The position numbers and the translations under genes are program-made. 64,000 bases of DNA. Source: Metabacillus endolithicus. GTDB lineage: Bacteria > Bacillota > Bacilli > Bacillales > Bacillaceae. The stretch covers positions 1,116,001-1,180,000 of the forward strand of contig NZ_CP095550.1 in NCBI RefSeq assembly GCF_023078335.1, in the 5' to 3' direction. The notes below the pieces were generated by a model. The model saw nothing but the letters and a program-made list of their open reading frames with translations, did no database searches and was not told the DNA's origin. Each line of letters starts with the position of its first letter. Positions within the stretch are counted from its first letter, which is position 1. This document shows positions 31,105 to 42,115 of the stretch, piece after piece.

Positions 31105-32538
31105 TTAATCTTCTTCCTCTTCATCACGTTCATCATAATTAGGCATTCCAAACATTTGACCACCTGGGGTTGGTTGCGCTGGATAGTATCCATAAGGACC
31201 TGCACCATATGGGGCATAACCTGGTTGGGCCATAAATGGTTGCTGATATGGTTGTTGATATGGCTGCTGATACGGTTGCTGAGCTGGAAAGCCGCCATAT
31301 GGTTGTGCCATAGGGTATCCGCCATATTGATATGGATTTGCATATGGTGTTGGTCCTCCGCAACCACAATCATCTTGATCATATGCCGGAGCTACTGCCT
31401 GTGGATACGGCATACTTGGCATTTGTGATTGGTTTTCATAATCATACTCATCAGGCATTTCATCATAAGCTCCCATAACCTGGTTAGGATATCCAGTGAA
31501 GCCCGGTCCAGGCATAACTGGTGACACAGGTACTCCTGCATATGGATTTACTGGAAAGTTAGGTGCAAATTGAGCAGGTGCTGCTTGTGGGTATGGCATA
31601 TTTGGCATATGTCCTTGATTTTCATAATCATAATCATCATCTTCATCATATTCCTCAGGACTTAGTTGCGTTGGATAAGGTTGGTTCGGCATCATCCCTG
31701 GTCCATATCCATATGGCATTTGCATTGGATAGTATGGAGCAGGTGGACAAAGCCCCGATCCTGGTAAAACGGGTGAAACTGGTACCATATACTGCGGTGA
31801 AACATATTGCGGCTGGTACATTGCCGGCTGATTATAAGCAGGCATCTGCATTTGTGGCATATTAGGTACATTCGGGACATTTGCCATATTAGCTAAATTC
31901 GGCATGTTTGGTACATTAGGCATATTGGCCATATCTTTTAAATCCTCCTTATCTTCTGTTGCTTCTGGTAAGTAAAATGGCTCTAATTTTTCTTCTGCAT
32001 CTACTTTTGTCATATCAGGCAAAACATTTGCCGGTTTTGGTGGAAGTTGTGGATTTGCCATATTTGGCATCATCGCCATATTCACCGTATAATAATTATT
32101 CACATCCATGCCAGTATATACCGGATGTTGCGCATTTGGTACAGGCGGTATATAGGGTTTTGATGGTTTTTCTGTTAAAGGCTCTTTTGGCATAGTGTCT
32201 TCAACATCTACTACTGCCTTTGGCTTTTCTTTTGCAAATGGATGCTCGGCGTTAGGCATTTGCTTCTGGATAGGAGCCTCCTCTTGAATTGGTGCAATTT
32301 GCTGTATAGGAGCCTCTTTTTTTATTGGCGCTGTTTGCTGTATAGGTGCTTCCTTCTTAATTGGTGCTTCTTTTTTTACAGCTACATTACCAGAAGGTAC
32401 TTTGATCTTCATTCCAGGCATGATAAGATCTGGATTACTTAATTGTGTATTCATTCCTTTTAACTCTTCAAAATCAACTCCGTATTTTTTTGCAATTTTC
32501 CAAAGAGTGTCGCCTTTTTGTACAATATGAATTTTCAA
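31105..32538 (-). CDS. safA: SafA spore coat morphogenetic protein, LysM domain
   Basis: Directs inner-coat assembly at the cortex-coat interface. The TTG start at 32538 has AGGAGGGA ahead and gives MKIHIVQKGDTLWKIAKKYG, a LysM domain over residues 1-48 as in SafA; the frame is open 44 codons further upstream without support. Length is 477 residues (B. subtilis 387). Beyond LysM the chain is low-complexity: hexapeptide repeats of the KKEAPI/QQTAPI type (about 55-95), then Asn-Met-Pro repeats, and a Gln/Tyr/Gly/Pro-rich tail ending DEEEED. An internal start yielding a C-terminal form, known in B. subtilis, is possible but not shown. Confidence 0.88.
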   Translation of the reverse strand: MKIHIVQKGDTLWKIAKKYGVDFEELKGMNTQLSNPDLIMPGMKIKVPSGNVAVKKEAPIKKEAPIQQTAPIKKEAPIQQIAPIQEEAPIQKQMPNAEHPFAKEKPKAVVDVEDTMPKEPLTEKPSKPYIPPVPNAQHPVYTGMDVNNYYTVNMAMMPNMANPQLPPKPANVLPDMTKVDAEEKLEPFYLPEATEDKEDLKDMANMPNVPNMPNLANMANVPNVPNMPQMQMPAYNQPAMYQPQYVSPQYMVPVSPVLPGSGLCPPAPYYPMQMPYGYGPGMMPNQPYPTQLSPEEYDEDDDYDYENQGHMPNMPYPQAAPAQFAPNFPVNPYAGVPVSPVMPGPGFTGYPNQVMGAYDEMPDEYDYENQSQMPSMPYPQAVAPAYDQDDCGCGGPTPYANPYQYGGYPMAQPYGGFPAQQPYQQPYQQPYQQPFMAQPGYAPYGAGPYGYYPAQPTPGGQMFGMPNYDERDEEEED

Positions 32539-32869
32539 TGCTTTCCCTCCTAAGCCTAAAAATAAATCTAAGCCAACTTCTTCGATGAATGAATGAACAT
32601 AATGATGATTGACAAATGAAGAAATCATTATGTTGCTTGAGCAAGTTATAAAGAATTCAGATAATGCCATTAATCTTCATAACAATTTATGAGTAAGAAA
32701 TGGCGAATATGAATAAAATGATAATAAAAGTGGATAAACCTAATGGAAACAGACCTTGTTACAATACTATGATTCAGTGTTGAAAATTATTAGAGTTTTT
32801 TTAAGAGAATTAAGTTATCTCATTAAAATAAAAAAAGAACCGACTAAGTCGATTCCTTTTAGGTGTATT
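32539..32869. other. safA-nadA intergenic region, 331 bases
   Basis: Between the nadA stop and the safA start there is AT-rich sequence with no ORF worth calling. It holds the nadA terminator at 32829-32855 and must hold the safA promoter. In B. subtilis that is a mother-cell promoter; I found no box pair clear enough to call. Confidence 0.6.
32829..32855 (-). terminator. Terminator after nadA
   Basis: Minus-strand stem GAATCGAC/GTCGGTTC (32848-32855 with 32837-32844, one G-T pair), 3-base loop, then seven or more T. Confidence 0.88.
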
Positions 32870-33982
32870 TTATACATTTGCGAGCATACGATCTAATGCT
32901 AAAACAGCATCTTTTGTAATTTGTTCCGGTACAACAATTTGGTTAGAGATTTCTCCCTTTTCAAGTCCTTCTAAGGCCCAGAGAAGATGAGGCAAGTCAA
33001 TGCGGTTCATTGTTAAACACGGGCACATAAATGGATTTAATGAGACAATTTTTTTATCTGAATGATTTTGGATGAGTCGATTAACAAGGTTCATTTCTGT
33101 TCCAATTGCCCACTTTGTTCCTGGTTCAGCTGCCTCGATCATATCAATAATATATTTAGTAGAACCGGCGTAATCAGATAAGCCAACAACTTCACGACTA
33201 CATTCAGGGTGAACAATGATATTCATATCAGGCTCTGTTTTTCGGATATGTTCAATATTTTTCACTGTAAAATTCTCGTGAACAGAACAATGTCCCTTCC
33301 AAAGAATGACAACAATTTCTTCTACATGATTACCTTCATACTCCAGCTCATTCGTAATCGGATTCCAGATTGCCATTTTGTCTAAAGGAACCCCTAAATC
33401 ATAAGCTGTGTTTCTTCCTAAATGCTGATCCGGTAAAAATAAAATCCGTTGTTTTTGAGTAAATGCCCATTCTAGCATTTTTTTTGCATTGGATGATGTT
33501 ACCGTTGCTCCACCATTTTTACCAACAAATGCTTTAATTGCTGCAGTAGAGTTAACATAAGTTAGCGGAAGAATTGTATCTCCAAAAATCATTTGCAGCT
33601 TTTCCCACGCACGATCTGTTTGATCGATATCTGCCATATCGGCCATTGAACACCCGGCTCTCATATCAGGTAAAATTACTTTTTGATTTTCTGATGTTAA
33701 CATATCTGCTGTTTCAGCCATAAAATGAACACCGCAAAATACAATATACTCAGCCTCTTTATTTAATGCTGCCGCTTGAGCTAATTGCAGAGAATCACCA
33801 GTAACATCAGAGAATTGGACAACTTCATCTTTTTGATAATGATGTCCAGGTATATAAAGCTTTGTACCGAATTTCTCTTTAATTTCCTTTACTCTTCTTT
33901 CCATTTCTTCCGTTGTTAAATTTTTATAGAATTCCGGCATCATTTCTTTCTTTTCATGTTCAAGGATATCTAACAGTTCCAT
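32870..33982 (-). CDS. nadA: Quinolinate synthase NadA
   Basis: A 370-residue [4Fe-4S] enzyme that condenses iminoaspartate with dihydroxyacetone phosphate to quinolinate. Cluster cysteines are expected in [24 protein letters not shown] and [14 protein letters not shown]. The long-form N-terminus ([19 protein letters not shown]) is typical of Bacillus. Last gene of nadB-nadC-nadA, 11 bp after nadC. Confidence 0.96.
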   Translation of the reverse strand: MELLDILEHEKKEMMPEFYKNLTTEEMERRVKEIKEKFGTKLYIPGHHYQKDEVVQFSDVTGDSLQLAQAAALNKEAEYIVFCGVHFMAETADMLTSENQKVILPDMRAGCSMADMADIDQTDRAWEKLQMIFGDTILPLTYVNSTAAIKAFVGKNGGATVTSSNAKKMLEWAFTQKQRILFLPDQHLGRNTAYDLGVPLDKMAIWNPITNELEYEGNHVEEIVVILWKGHCSVHENFTVKNIEHIRKTEPDMNIIVHPECSREVVGLSDYAGSTKYIIDMIEAAEPGTKWAIGTEMNLVNRLIQNHSDKKIVSLNPFMCPCLTMNRIDLPHLLWALEGLEKGEISNQIVVPEQITKDAVLALDRMLANV

Positions 33983-33993
33983 TGATGTTCCCC

Positions 33994-34824
33994 CTATTTT
34001 ACATTTAAGCTTATATCCAATGATCTATATGAATGTGTAAGCATTCCTAAGGATATATAGTCAACATTCGTATGACGATAATCCGCTAAATTGTGCAAGC
34101 CTATTCCACCAGAAGCTTCAGTGATAATATGCTTTGGTGTTATTTCTGCAAATCTCGCTACCTCTTCTGGTGACCGATTATCAAACATAATCACATCCGC
34201 ACCTGCATCAATCGCTTCTTGTAACTGCTCCTCTGTTTCAATTTCCACTTCAATCTTTATCATATGTCCCGTACTTTCTCTTACTTTATTTACAGCATTT
34301 TTAATTGAGCCAGAAAATGCGATATGATTATCTTTAATCATCACTCCATCATACAAGCCAAAACGATGATTAAATCCCCCACCACAACGAACAGCGTATT
34401 TTTCAAACATTCTTAAACCAGGAGATGTTTTTCTTGTATCACAAATCCTTGTAGTATTTGATTGAAGCAAGTGGACAGCTTTATTTGTTAATGTTGCAAT
34501 TCCACTCATGCGTTGAAGCAGATTTAAGATGACACGTTCTCCACTTAAAATAACGGCAACCGGTCCTTCAATTTCTGCAATAATGTCTCCTTTTTGAAGA
34601 AGATCACCATCTTGTTTTTTTAGATTTACTATTACATCAGAATGAAATAAAGAATAACCAGCTTCAATAATGTTCACTCCTGCAAGTACTCCCTCTTCTT
34701 TCGCAAGAATAACAGCCTCTCCTCTAGCCTCCACGCCAAAGATCGTCTGACTGGATACATCTAATTCACCTAGGTCTTCTAAGAAAAACTCTTCCAACTT
34801 TTTCTTTAGTTTTATAACATTCAC
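33994..34824 (-). CDS. nadC: Nicotinate-nucleotide pyrophosphorylase NadC
   Basis: A 276-residue decarboxylating phosphoribosyltransferase that turns quinolinate into nicotinate mononucleotide. Substrate-site segments: [46 protein letters not shown] and IKDNHI; the C-terminal barrel has [10 protein letters not shown] and MFDN. It sits 3 bp after nadB in the NAD operon. Confidence 0.96.
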   Translation of the reverse strand: MNVIKLKKKLEEFFLEDLGELDVSSQTIFGVEARGEAVILAKEEGVLAGVNIIEAGYSLFHSDVIVNLKKQDGDLLQKGDIIAEIEGPVAVILSGERVILNLLQRMSGIATLTNKAVHLLQSNTTRICDTRKTSPGLRMFEKYAVRCGGGFNHRFGLYDGVMIKDNHIAFSGSIKNAVNKVRESTGHMIKIEVEIETEEQLQEAIDAGADVIMFDNRSPEEVARFAEITPKHIITEASGGIGLHNLADYRHTNVDYISLGMLTHSYRSLDISLNVK

Positions 34825-34827
34825 TTT

Positions 34828-36381
34828 TTATACCCCCACAACCATTTCATTCTTTGATCTAAATACTTGTTTTCGATGCCATTTTTCTACTTGATTTGGA
34901 TAATCTAAACGATAATGACCTCCTCTACTCTCAGTCCTGCTAAGAGAAGAAGTTGTGATCAACCAACCAACTGTCAGCATATTTGTTCTTTCTATTTCAT
35001 CTATTGTGAAATCCTTCACATTAATATCCCAAAAATAGATCTGATCCCGATAAGATTCAAACCATTGCTTAGCGAAAAGAAGCTCTTCCTCTGTTCTTTG
35101 AATTCCAACATATTTTGTCATGATTTCTTGAATTTCTTGTTTAGTCGGAAGTTTTTTGTTGTCATAATTACTATTTTTATTTGAGTGAAGATTAATATTC
35201 GTTGTAGTTTGATGTTCAAAAGGTTGTGATAAAAGATAAGTTGCCAATCTTTGACCGAATACAAGCCCTTCCAACAAAGAGTTGCTTGCTAACCGGTTGG
35301 CACCGTGTACACCTGTACATGCCGCTTCACCAATTGCATATAAGTTCTTAATACTTGTCTCCCCTTTATCATTTGTAACGATACCACCCATTAAAAAATG
35401 CATGCCAGGAGCAACGGGGATTTTTCCTAATTCAAGTTTTACTCCATATTTTCTGCAAAGTGCAGAAATCGTGGGAAATCTTAAAGAAAAGTTCTCGATC
35501 ATAGAGATATCTAGAAAAACACGATTTCCTTTTTTCATTTCATAGAAAATGGCTCTTGAAACAATATCTCTTGAAGCCAAGTCAGCTTGAGGATGCAATT
35601 TACTCATAAAAGCTTCGTCATTTTGATTAATTAAAATGGCTCCTTCTCCTCGAACAGCCTCAGAAATAAGGCCAACACACTTTCCATCTATATGAAGCAT
35701 CGTCGGATGAAATTGAATAAATTCCATATCAGCAATGTCTGCTCCTGCCCTATATGCCATTGCAATTCCATCACCCGTGATCACATCTGCATTTGAGGTA
35801 TGCCCATAAACAGCTCCACAACCACCACTTGCAATAATTGTTTTACTTGCTAGGTATTGCTTACATTCCCCTTTGTTGTTTTTTGTATTAACACCAACAC
35901 ATTTTCCACTCTCAATTACTAGCTCGATCGCCATTTCATTTTCAATCATAGAAACATATTTTTTCGTCTTTTGATACAAAAAAGTGGTCAACTCTTTACC
36001 AGTTGCATCTCCACCAGCATGAATAATCCGATTCCTACTATGAGCCCCTTCTTTCCCAAGCAATAATTGTCCGTATGGATTAGTATCAAAATTCATTCCA
36101 TTTTGTATTAACCCCTGAATCTCAGAAGGACCATCTTGTACAAGGTACTCAACGTTCTGCACATGATTATGATCACAACCAGCAGCCAATGTATCTTTAT
36201 AATGAAGCTTCCAAGAATCTTTTGAATCTACTGCTGCAGCGACTCCACCTTGGGCAAGCATTGAATTACTTGCTGACCATGAAGACTTTGTAATGATTGT
36301 GACATTCAGGTAACGAAGATGATACGCAGCAGAAAGTGCCGCAAGTCCACTACCGATAATAATAACATCTGTTTGAGGCAT
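34828..36381 (-). CDS. nadB: L-aspartate oxidase NadB
   Basis: An FAD flavoprotein of 517 residues that oxidises aspartate to iminoaspartate, the first NAD step. The FAD dinucleotide fold is at the N-terminus (IIGSGLAALSAAYHLR), followed by SMLAQGGVAAAV. The active-site region has EFIQFHPTML and GEAACTGVHGANRLASNSLLE. GGAGGGGTG precedes the ATG. First gene of nadBCA, divergent from nifS, with a likely NadR operator between them. Confidence 0.96.
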   Translation of the reverse strand: MPQTDVIIIGSGLAALSAAYHLRYLNVTIITKSSWSASNSMLAQGGVAAAVDSKDSWKLHYKDTLAAGCDHNHVQNVEYLVQDGPSEIQGLIQNGMNFDTNPYGQLLLGKEGAHSRNRIIHAGGDATGKELTTFLYQKTKKYVSMIENEMAIELVIESGKCVGVNTKNNKGECKQYLASKTIIASGGCGAVYGHTSNADVITGDGIAMAYRAGADIADMEFIQFHPTMLHIDGKCVGLISEAVRGEGAILINQNDEAFMSKLHPQADLASRDIVSRAIFYEMKKGNRVFLDISMIENFSLRFPTISALCRKYGVKLELGKIPVAPGMHFLMGGIVTNDKGETSIKNLYAIGEAACTGVHGANRLASNSLLEGLVFGQRLATYLLSQPFEHQTTTNINLHSNKNSNYDNKKLPTKQEIQEIMTKYVGIQRTEEELLFAKQWFESYRDQIYFWDINVKDFTIDEIERTNMLTVGWLITTSSLSRTESRGGHYRLDYPNQVEKWHRKQVFRSKNEMVVGV

Positions 36382-36400
36382 AACACCCCTCCTGTAATTT

Positions 36401-36418
36401 ACACCTGTCTTGACACCT
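36401..36418. promoter_or_regulatory. Candidate NadR operator between nadB and nifS
   Basis: TGTCTTGACA (36406-36415) is a TGTC-TT-GACA inverted repeat, flanked by ACACC on the left and CCT on the right, in the 117-bp gap between the divergent nadB and nifS. B. subtilis NadR (YrxA) represses both promoters in response to nicotinate. The motif is my inference from position and symmetry. Confidence 0.5.
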
Positions 36419-36498
36419 ATATTTACATAAATTTAAAATAATGACAAGAGTTTTTATTTCTATCTTTGTAAGATTATTAGAATAATAGGGGTGATACC

Positions 36499-37626
36499 GT
36501 GATTTATCTTGACTATGCAGCAACAACACCAATGAGTGACAATGCTCTTCACATATATACGAAAGCCGCAAAAAGTGCATTTGGAAACAGCAGTAGCTTA
36601 CATGATATTGGGGAAATTTCAGCAAAAACACTACATGCCTCTAGAAAAATCATTGGAGATTCTATTGGAGGAAATGAAAAAGGCGTTTATTTTACAAGCG
36701 GAGGTAGTGAAGCAAATATAGTTGCTGTTCAATCTTTATTAAATGGCTTAGATTCTAACAAAAAACATTTGATTACCACTGTAATGGAGCATTCTTCGCT
36801 TTTTACTTATTTCAAAAGATTAGAATCTGAAGGATTTGAAGTAACTTTCTTACCTCCTGATAAATATGGGAACATTTCATTATCTTCAGTAAAAAAGGCA
36901 ATAAAGAGTGATACAGGACTTGTCTCTATTCAACACGGTAATTCAGAGATAGGAAGCATACAGCCTATTGAAGAAATTGGACTATCTTTAAAAGAAATGG
37001 GAATTATTTTTCATAGTGATTGTGTTCAAACATTTGGAAAAATACCTCTGAATGTTACCAATATTGATGCAATATCAATTTCAAGTCACAAAATTTACGG
37101 CCCTAAAGGAATCGGGGCAGCATATATTAATCCATCTATTCATTGGCACCCTGTCATACAAGGTACAACACACGAATCCGGGTTTCGACCTGGAACAGTC
37201 GATGTCCCTGCTGCTGCAGCATTTGCAACAGCAGCCAATGATATAATGACTAACAGAAATGACTTCTACAATCACTATCAAAAGTTGAAAAATTTGTTTA
37301 TTGACTTACTTCATCCCTATAAGGAAAAAATAACTGTATTAAACTGGGATAACAAGTTTCACTCCCTGCCAAACATACTGCCTATTATGGTCAAGGGAAT
37401 CGAGGGACAATATGTCATGCTCGAATGTAATCGGTTTGGCTTTGCTGTATCAACAGGAAGTGCATGTCAAGTCGGAATGCAGGCTCCCCCGAAATCTGTT
37501 GTTGCATTAGGATATAGTGATCAAGAAGCAAAGCAATTTATTAGGGCGTCTTTCGGAAAGGATACAACGGAAGAACATATTAGACGTTTTACTGATATTT
37601 TAATAAGAATTGTAGAAAATTTCTAA
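36499..37626 (+). CDS. nifS: Cysteine desulfurase NifS (NAD-operon type)
   Basis: A 375-residue PLP enzyme; in B. subtilis the homologue next to nadB supplies sulfur for the NadA iron-sulfur cluster. N-terminus MIYLDYAATTPMSD, HSDCVQTFGKI segment, PLP lysine in SSHKIYGPKG, and the catalytic Cys in STGSACQVGMQAP near residue 326. Start is GTG 36499 or equivalent behind AGGGGTG. Divergent from nadB, followed 66 bp later by nadR. Confidence 0.93.
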   Translation: MIYLDYAATTPMSDNALHIYTKAAKSAFGNSSSLHDIGEISAKTLHASRKIIGDSIGGNEKGVYFTSGGSEANIVAVQSLLNGLDSNKKHLITTVMEHSSLFTYFKRLESEGFEVTFLPPDKYGNISLSSVKKAIKSDTGLVSIQHGNSEIGSIQPIEEIGLSLKEMGIIFHSDCVQTFGKIPLNVTNIDAISISSHKIYGPKGIGAAYINPSIHWHPVIQGTTHESGFRPGTVDVPAAAAFATAANDIMTNRNDFYNHYQKLKNLFIDLLHPYKEKITVLNWDNKFHSLPNILPIMVKGIEGQYVMLECNRFGFAVSTGSACQVGMQAPPKSVVALGYSDQEAKQFIRASFGKDTTEEHIRRFTDILIRIVENF

Positions 37627-37692
37627 AAAACTTGATGGAATATAAAGAGCAATGGTTTACTAGTGTATAGAGTGTACTCTGGAGGAATGAAA

Positions 37693-38229
37693 ATGAAAGA
37701 TAAAATATTAGGAGAAGAGCGAAGAAGCCTATTATTAGACAGACTAATAAATGCCGAGGGCCCCATCACGGGTGGAGAGCTGGCAACCTTAGCGAATGTG
37801 AGCAGACAAGTTATTGTACAGGATATTTCGCTACTAAAAGCCAAAAACCATCCAATTATGGCAACAAGTCAAGGCTATGTTTATTTAAATAAAGAAGCGA
37901 ATGAACAAAAACTGCATGAACGTATTATTGCATGTAGTCATAATCCTGAACGAACAGAAGAGGAACTAACCATTCTGGTGGATCACGGTGTTTTCATCAA
38001 AGATGTTATTGTTGAACATCCTGTTTACGGTGACTTAACAGCATCTATTATGGTTGGAAATCGAAATGATGTAAAAGAATTCATGAAAAAAATCAATCAG
38101 CATAATGCTGCTTATTTATCACAATTAACAGAAGGTCTACACCTTCATACGTTGCAGGCAGATACAAGCGAAAAATTAGATCTAGCTTGTGAAGAGTTAA
38201 GTAAGGCTGGATTTTTAGTAAAAGAATAA
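37693..38229 (+). CDS. nadR: NadR/NiaR (YrxA), nicotinate-responsive repressor of NAD synthesis
   Basis: A 178-residue regulator with an N-terminal HTH (GGELATLANVSRQVIVQDISLLK, shown here as residues about 24-46) and a C-terminal 3H domain named for three histidines: SHNPE, VDHGVF, VEHPVYGD. The ATG at 37693 is chosen because GGAGG stands 7 bases ahead; the ATG two codons earlier is too close to it, and the frame extends 10 codons upstream. It follows nifS and should control nadBCA and nifS-nadR. Confidence 0.9.
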   Translation: MKDKILGEERRSLLLDRLINAEGPITGGELATLANVSRQVIVQDISLLKAKNHPIMATSQGYVYLNKEANEQKLHERIIACSHNPERTEEELTILVDHGVFIKDVIVEHPVYGDLTASIMVGNRNDVKEFMKKINQHNAAYLSQLTEGLHLHTLQADTSEKLDLACEELSKAGFLVKE

Positions 38230-38350
38230 TAGGTGACGCTAATGGCACGTGTTCTATTCTGAAGTACACTATACAAATTAACATTGCATAATCGTATAGT
38301 AATTCGTGCTAGGCTTAAAAAGCAATTTGGCAAGTAAATTAGCAAAGAAA

Positions 38351-38379
38351 AATGCTTGGAGATGCTCCAAGCATTTTTT
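38351..38379 (+). terminator. Terminator after nadR
   Basis: A perfect 10-bp stem AATGCTTGGA/TCCAAGCATT (38351-38360 with 38366-38375), 5-base loop, then TTTT on the plus strand and an A-run on the other side, so it may work both ways. Confidence 0.85.
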
Positions 38380-38448
38380 ACACCAAGTGAAGCACCCGAT
38401 TAAGCGATTACCAAATCTTCATGGATCATCAGGGAATAAGCTACTAAA

Positions 38449-38637
38449 ATAAGCGGAGAGATTCCTCTTATTGAGGTAATAGCACGAAAAATAGATGTAA
38501 TAAACGGAAAGATTCCGCCTATTTAATCAAAAAAGATGAAAAGGAACCATTTTAGTTTGCTTAACAGGGAAAATTCCGCTTATTTCCCCAAAACCAAGCT
38601 CCATTCTTCAGTCTAACCGGAAAAACTCCGCTTATTT
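38449..38637. repeat. Four diverged copies of a short CGGAA palindromic repeat
   Basis: Units near 38449-38472, 38499-38524, 38562-38584 and 38614-38637 share the form AA(T/A)AA-CGGAAA-ATTCCGC-TTATT, each a weak palindrome of about 24 bases. They start 50, 63 and 52 bases apart in the nadR-pheA gap. The unit looks like a dispersed Bacillus intergenic repeat, but the family name is unknown to me. Confidence 0.6.
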
Positions 38638-38673
38638 AAACCACCGGTTATTCAAGTAAGCCAGTAACTTTTC

Positions 38674-39560
38674 TTATTTTGCCTCTTTTTCTGCACCCTG
38701 CTTAATCATATAAGCATTGTAAGTACCTAACAGCTTTACTCCGCAGCCAAGTGCTTCTAATTCTGAGATAGCTCCCGGTATTAAGATTTCATCTACTTTC
38801 ATATCAATATCAATGATAAAAAAGTAGTTTCCTAAACCGGTTTTCATTGGTCGAGATTCGATTTTCGAAAGGTTTAGCTTCCGCCAGGTAAACGCAGATA
38901 GTACTTGATGTAACGCACCTGACTGATCCGATGGCAAGTAACCATTAGTGTTGTTTTTTCCTTCTCCGACACCAATTTTGAGCTTGGACACTCCCCATCA
39001 AGAGATGGATGAACAATAGCAAAACGAGTATGATTATAATGATAATCATGAATATTTGCCTTTACTATTTCTAAACCATATTCCTCTGCTGCTAGCTTGT
39101 TTGCAATAGCTGCGACAAGTTCTTCGGAATGCTGACTCACATAGTAAGCTGCTGCTCCAGTTGAAGTAGCATAGTCATATGTAATGCCCTTAAACGTTTT
39201 ATGCAAAAATTTATGACATTGAGCAATAGCATGGGAATGTGAATAAACACGATTCACTTGTTCCCACTTCTCTCTATTAGCAGGATGAACCATAAAGTGT
39301 TGCTCGATTGGTGAAACAATTTCCCCTACTATATATAATGGTTGCTCATGGATTAAATAGTCTATCGTTAAATTTACTGATCCTTCAAGTGCATTTTCGG
39401 TAGGTACGACGGCAAAATCAATCTCCCCACCAGCCACTGCATCAATACATTGCGGTATTGTGGAGTAAGCTACTTGCTCAATGTCATCACCAAAATATGA
39501 TTGAACAGCTAAGTGGGTAAATGTTGCTTTCGGACCTAAAAAACCTACCTTAATTGCCAA
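38674..39560 (-). CDS. pheA: Prephenate dehydratase PheA, one frameshift
   Basis: Turns prephenate into phenylpyruvate for phenylalanine. TTG start at 39560 (MAIKVGFLGPKATFTHLA) with AAGGAG ahead. The catalytic domain runs to about residue 185 (VVPTENALEGSV, DYATSTGAAAYYV, HTRFAIVHP); the C-terminal ACT domain has LPSDQSGALHQVL and ESRPMKTGLGNYFFI. The frame breaks between KTTLMVT and LPSDQSG at about 38936-38937, where one missing base of a short run explains it. The corrected protein has 295 residues (about 285 in B. subtilis). It follows pheB by 15 bp. Confidence 0.92.
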
Positions 39561-39575
39561 CTTCCATTCAACTCC

Positions 39576-40018
39576 TTATGCTCCTTGCCCTAAAATCTCA
39601 ACCTTTTCAACAAACTCTAATCTTCTTAGCTTTGACATAAGCTGATTAATTTCTTCAGTCATCCCATTTGTATTAAGTGATAGCGTTACATTAGCACGAC
39701 CTTGAATTGGAATCGTTTGATGTATCGTTAACACATTACAACCAGCATTTGCGACAACAGATAACAAATGAGAAAGTGTACCACTACGATCTTCTAAGTG
39801 AAAAAAAGGGTAATCAGTTTTTCTTTAACCATTGTATGAAACGGAAATACGGCATCTCGGTATTTATAAAAAGCGCTACGGCTCATATCAACACGCTGCA
39901 CAGCTTCGGCTACAGAGTCTACCTTCCCTCTTTCTATTAACTTCTTTACCTCAAGTGTTTTTTTCATTGCTTCAGGTAATATATCCTCACGCACCAAATA
40001 AAAGGTATCGTCCTTCAT
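39576..40018 (-). CDS. pheB: ACT-domain protein PheB, one frameshift
   Basis: A 147-residue ACT-domain protein cotranscribed with pheA; role in phenylalanine regulation is assumed. The first frame ([28 protein letters not shown]-like region, [10 protein letters not shown]) runs into a stop at the seven-base A-run 39801-39807; adding one base lets it continue [16 protein letters not shown] into the second frame. That gives 147 residues, exactly the B. subtilis length. GGGAGGG precedes the ATG. Obg lies upstream, pheA downstream. Confidence 0.9.
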
Positions 40019-40151
40019 GATTTCCCTCCCACTTTTTTCTCAATGTAGATAATTTATCACAATATTGGCTAAATTTCTTCCTTTTTTCAGAAGAAAAACG
40101 AAATTTCCTTATAAATTGACCAAAATATATGTATAGGATTTAATTAAGACA

Positions 40152-40180
40152 TAAAAAAAGAGAGCTAACGTTCAGCTCCC
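40152..40180 (-). terminator. Terminator after obgE
   Basis: Minus-strand stem GGGAGCT/AGCTCTC (40174-40180 with 40160-40166), 7-base loop, then a T-run (A-run 40153-40159). Confidence 0.85.
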
Positions 40181-40200
40181 TACTAGCTTAGTTTAATCTG

Positions 40201-41499
<1,299 letters not shown>

Positions 41500-41563
41500 C
41501 TACATACCTATACATAAAGTAAGCTATATTCAGCTCACTATTAAAGAAAATGAGTAATTGGAA

Positions 41564-42115
41564 TCACATGAGTGATAACTCCACCGTTATCTGGTATGTA
41601 CTAATTTCCAGTTCATCTACCTGAATAGCATGATTCCCTGATCTTTCAAACCAATTCTTTATTTGCTCTTTATCTTTTAGTATGCCTTCAAAATCAAAAA
41701 AGAAACGAATTCCTTCTTCATTAGAATGACCTGTATTCAAAGTAATACTTACATGATTTTCACCCGAGTAATCAACGGTGTTATCTAGTATATCCAAAAA
41801 TTCCTTACTCCATTTTGTAATTGGTTCATCATAGTGTGAAAAGCTCTTTATATCACCTAAAACTTCATATTCTAATGTAAAATGATGACTATACCAATTA
41901 AACGTCATGAGGTAACTTGCAAATAAAGGCATGTGCAGATTACACAACTTTGATTCTTGCTGTGCTTCAATGACAATCTCTTCAATAATATCCTGAACAC
42001 GATCATATTTTTGTAGTGACATATTACCCTTAATTAACTGCAATTTATTCATCCAGTCATGCCGGGAATGACTTAAAAGATCAATAATATTCATATCATT
42101 TTGATTGTTTTTCAT
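41564..42115 (-). CDS. spo0B: Spo0B sporulation phosphotransferase
   Basis: A 183-residue phosphorelay protein that moves phosphate from Spo0F to Spo0A. The active histidine is His19 in HSRHDWMNKLQLIKGN (equivalent to His30 in B. subtilis); the rest is a degenerate kinase-like domain with no ATP site (DILDNTVDYSGENHVSI). The ATG has a weak site, AGGAGAA. Position between L27 and obgE is the B. subtilis one. Confidence 0.92.
   Translation of the reverse strand: MKNNQNDMNIIDLLSHSRHDWMNKLQLIKGNMSLQKYDRVQDIIEEIVIEAQQESKLCNLHMPLFASYLMTFNWYSHHFTLEYEVLGDIKSFSHYDEPITKWSKEFLDILDNTVDYSGENHVSITLNTGHSNEEGIRFFFDFEGILKDKEQIKNWFERSGNHAIQVDELEISTYQITVELSLM

Larger units (their letters stand above)
38230..38673. 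other. nadR-pheA intergenic region, 444 bases
   Basis: No gene is supported here. It holds the nadR terminator near 38351 and an array of four short imperfect palindromes at 38449-38637. The convergent pheA must end transcription in the array or beyond. Confidence 0.7.

Noticed and set aside
31139..31382. Alternative frames within the safA repeats
   Set aside because: They are out-of-frame readings of the low-complexity repeat region with no start signals.
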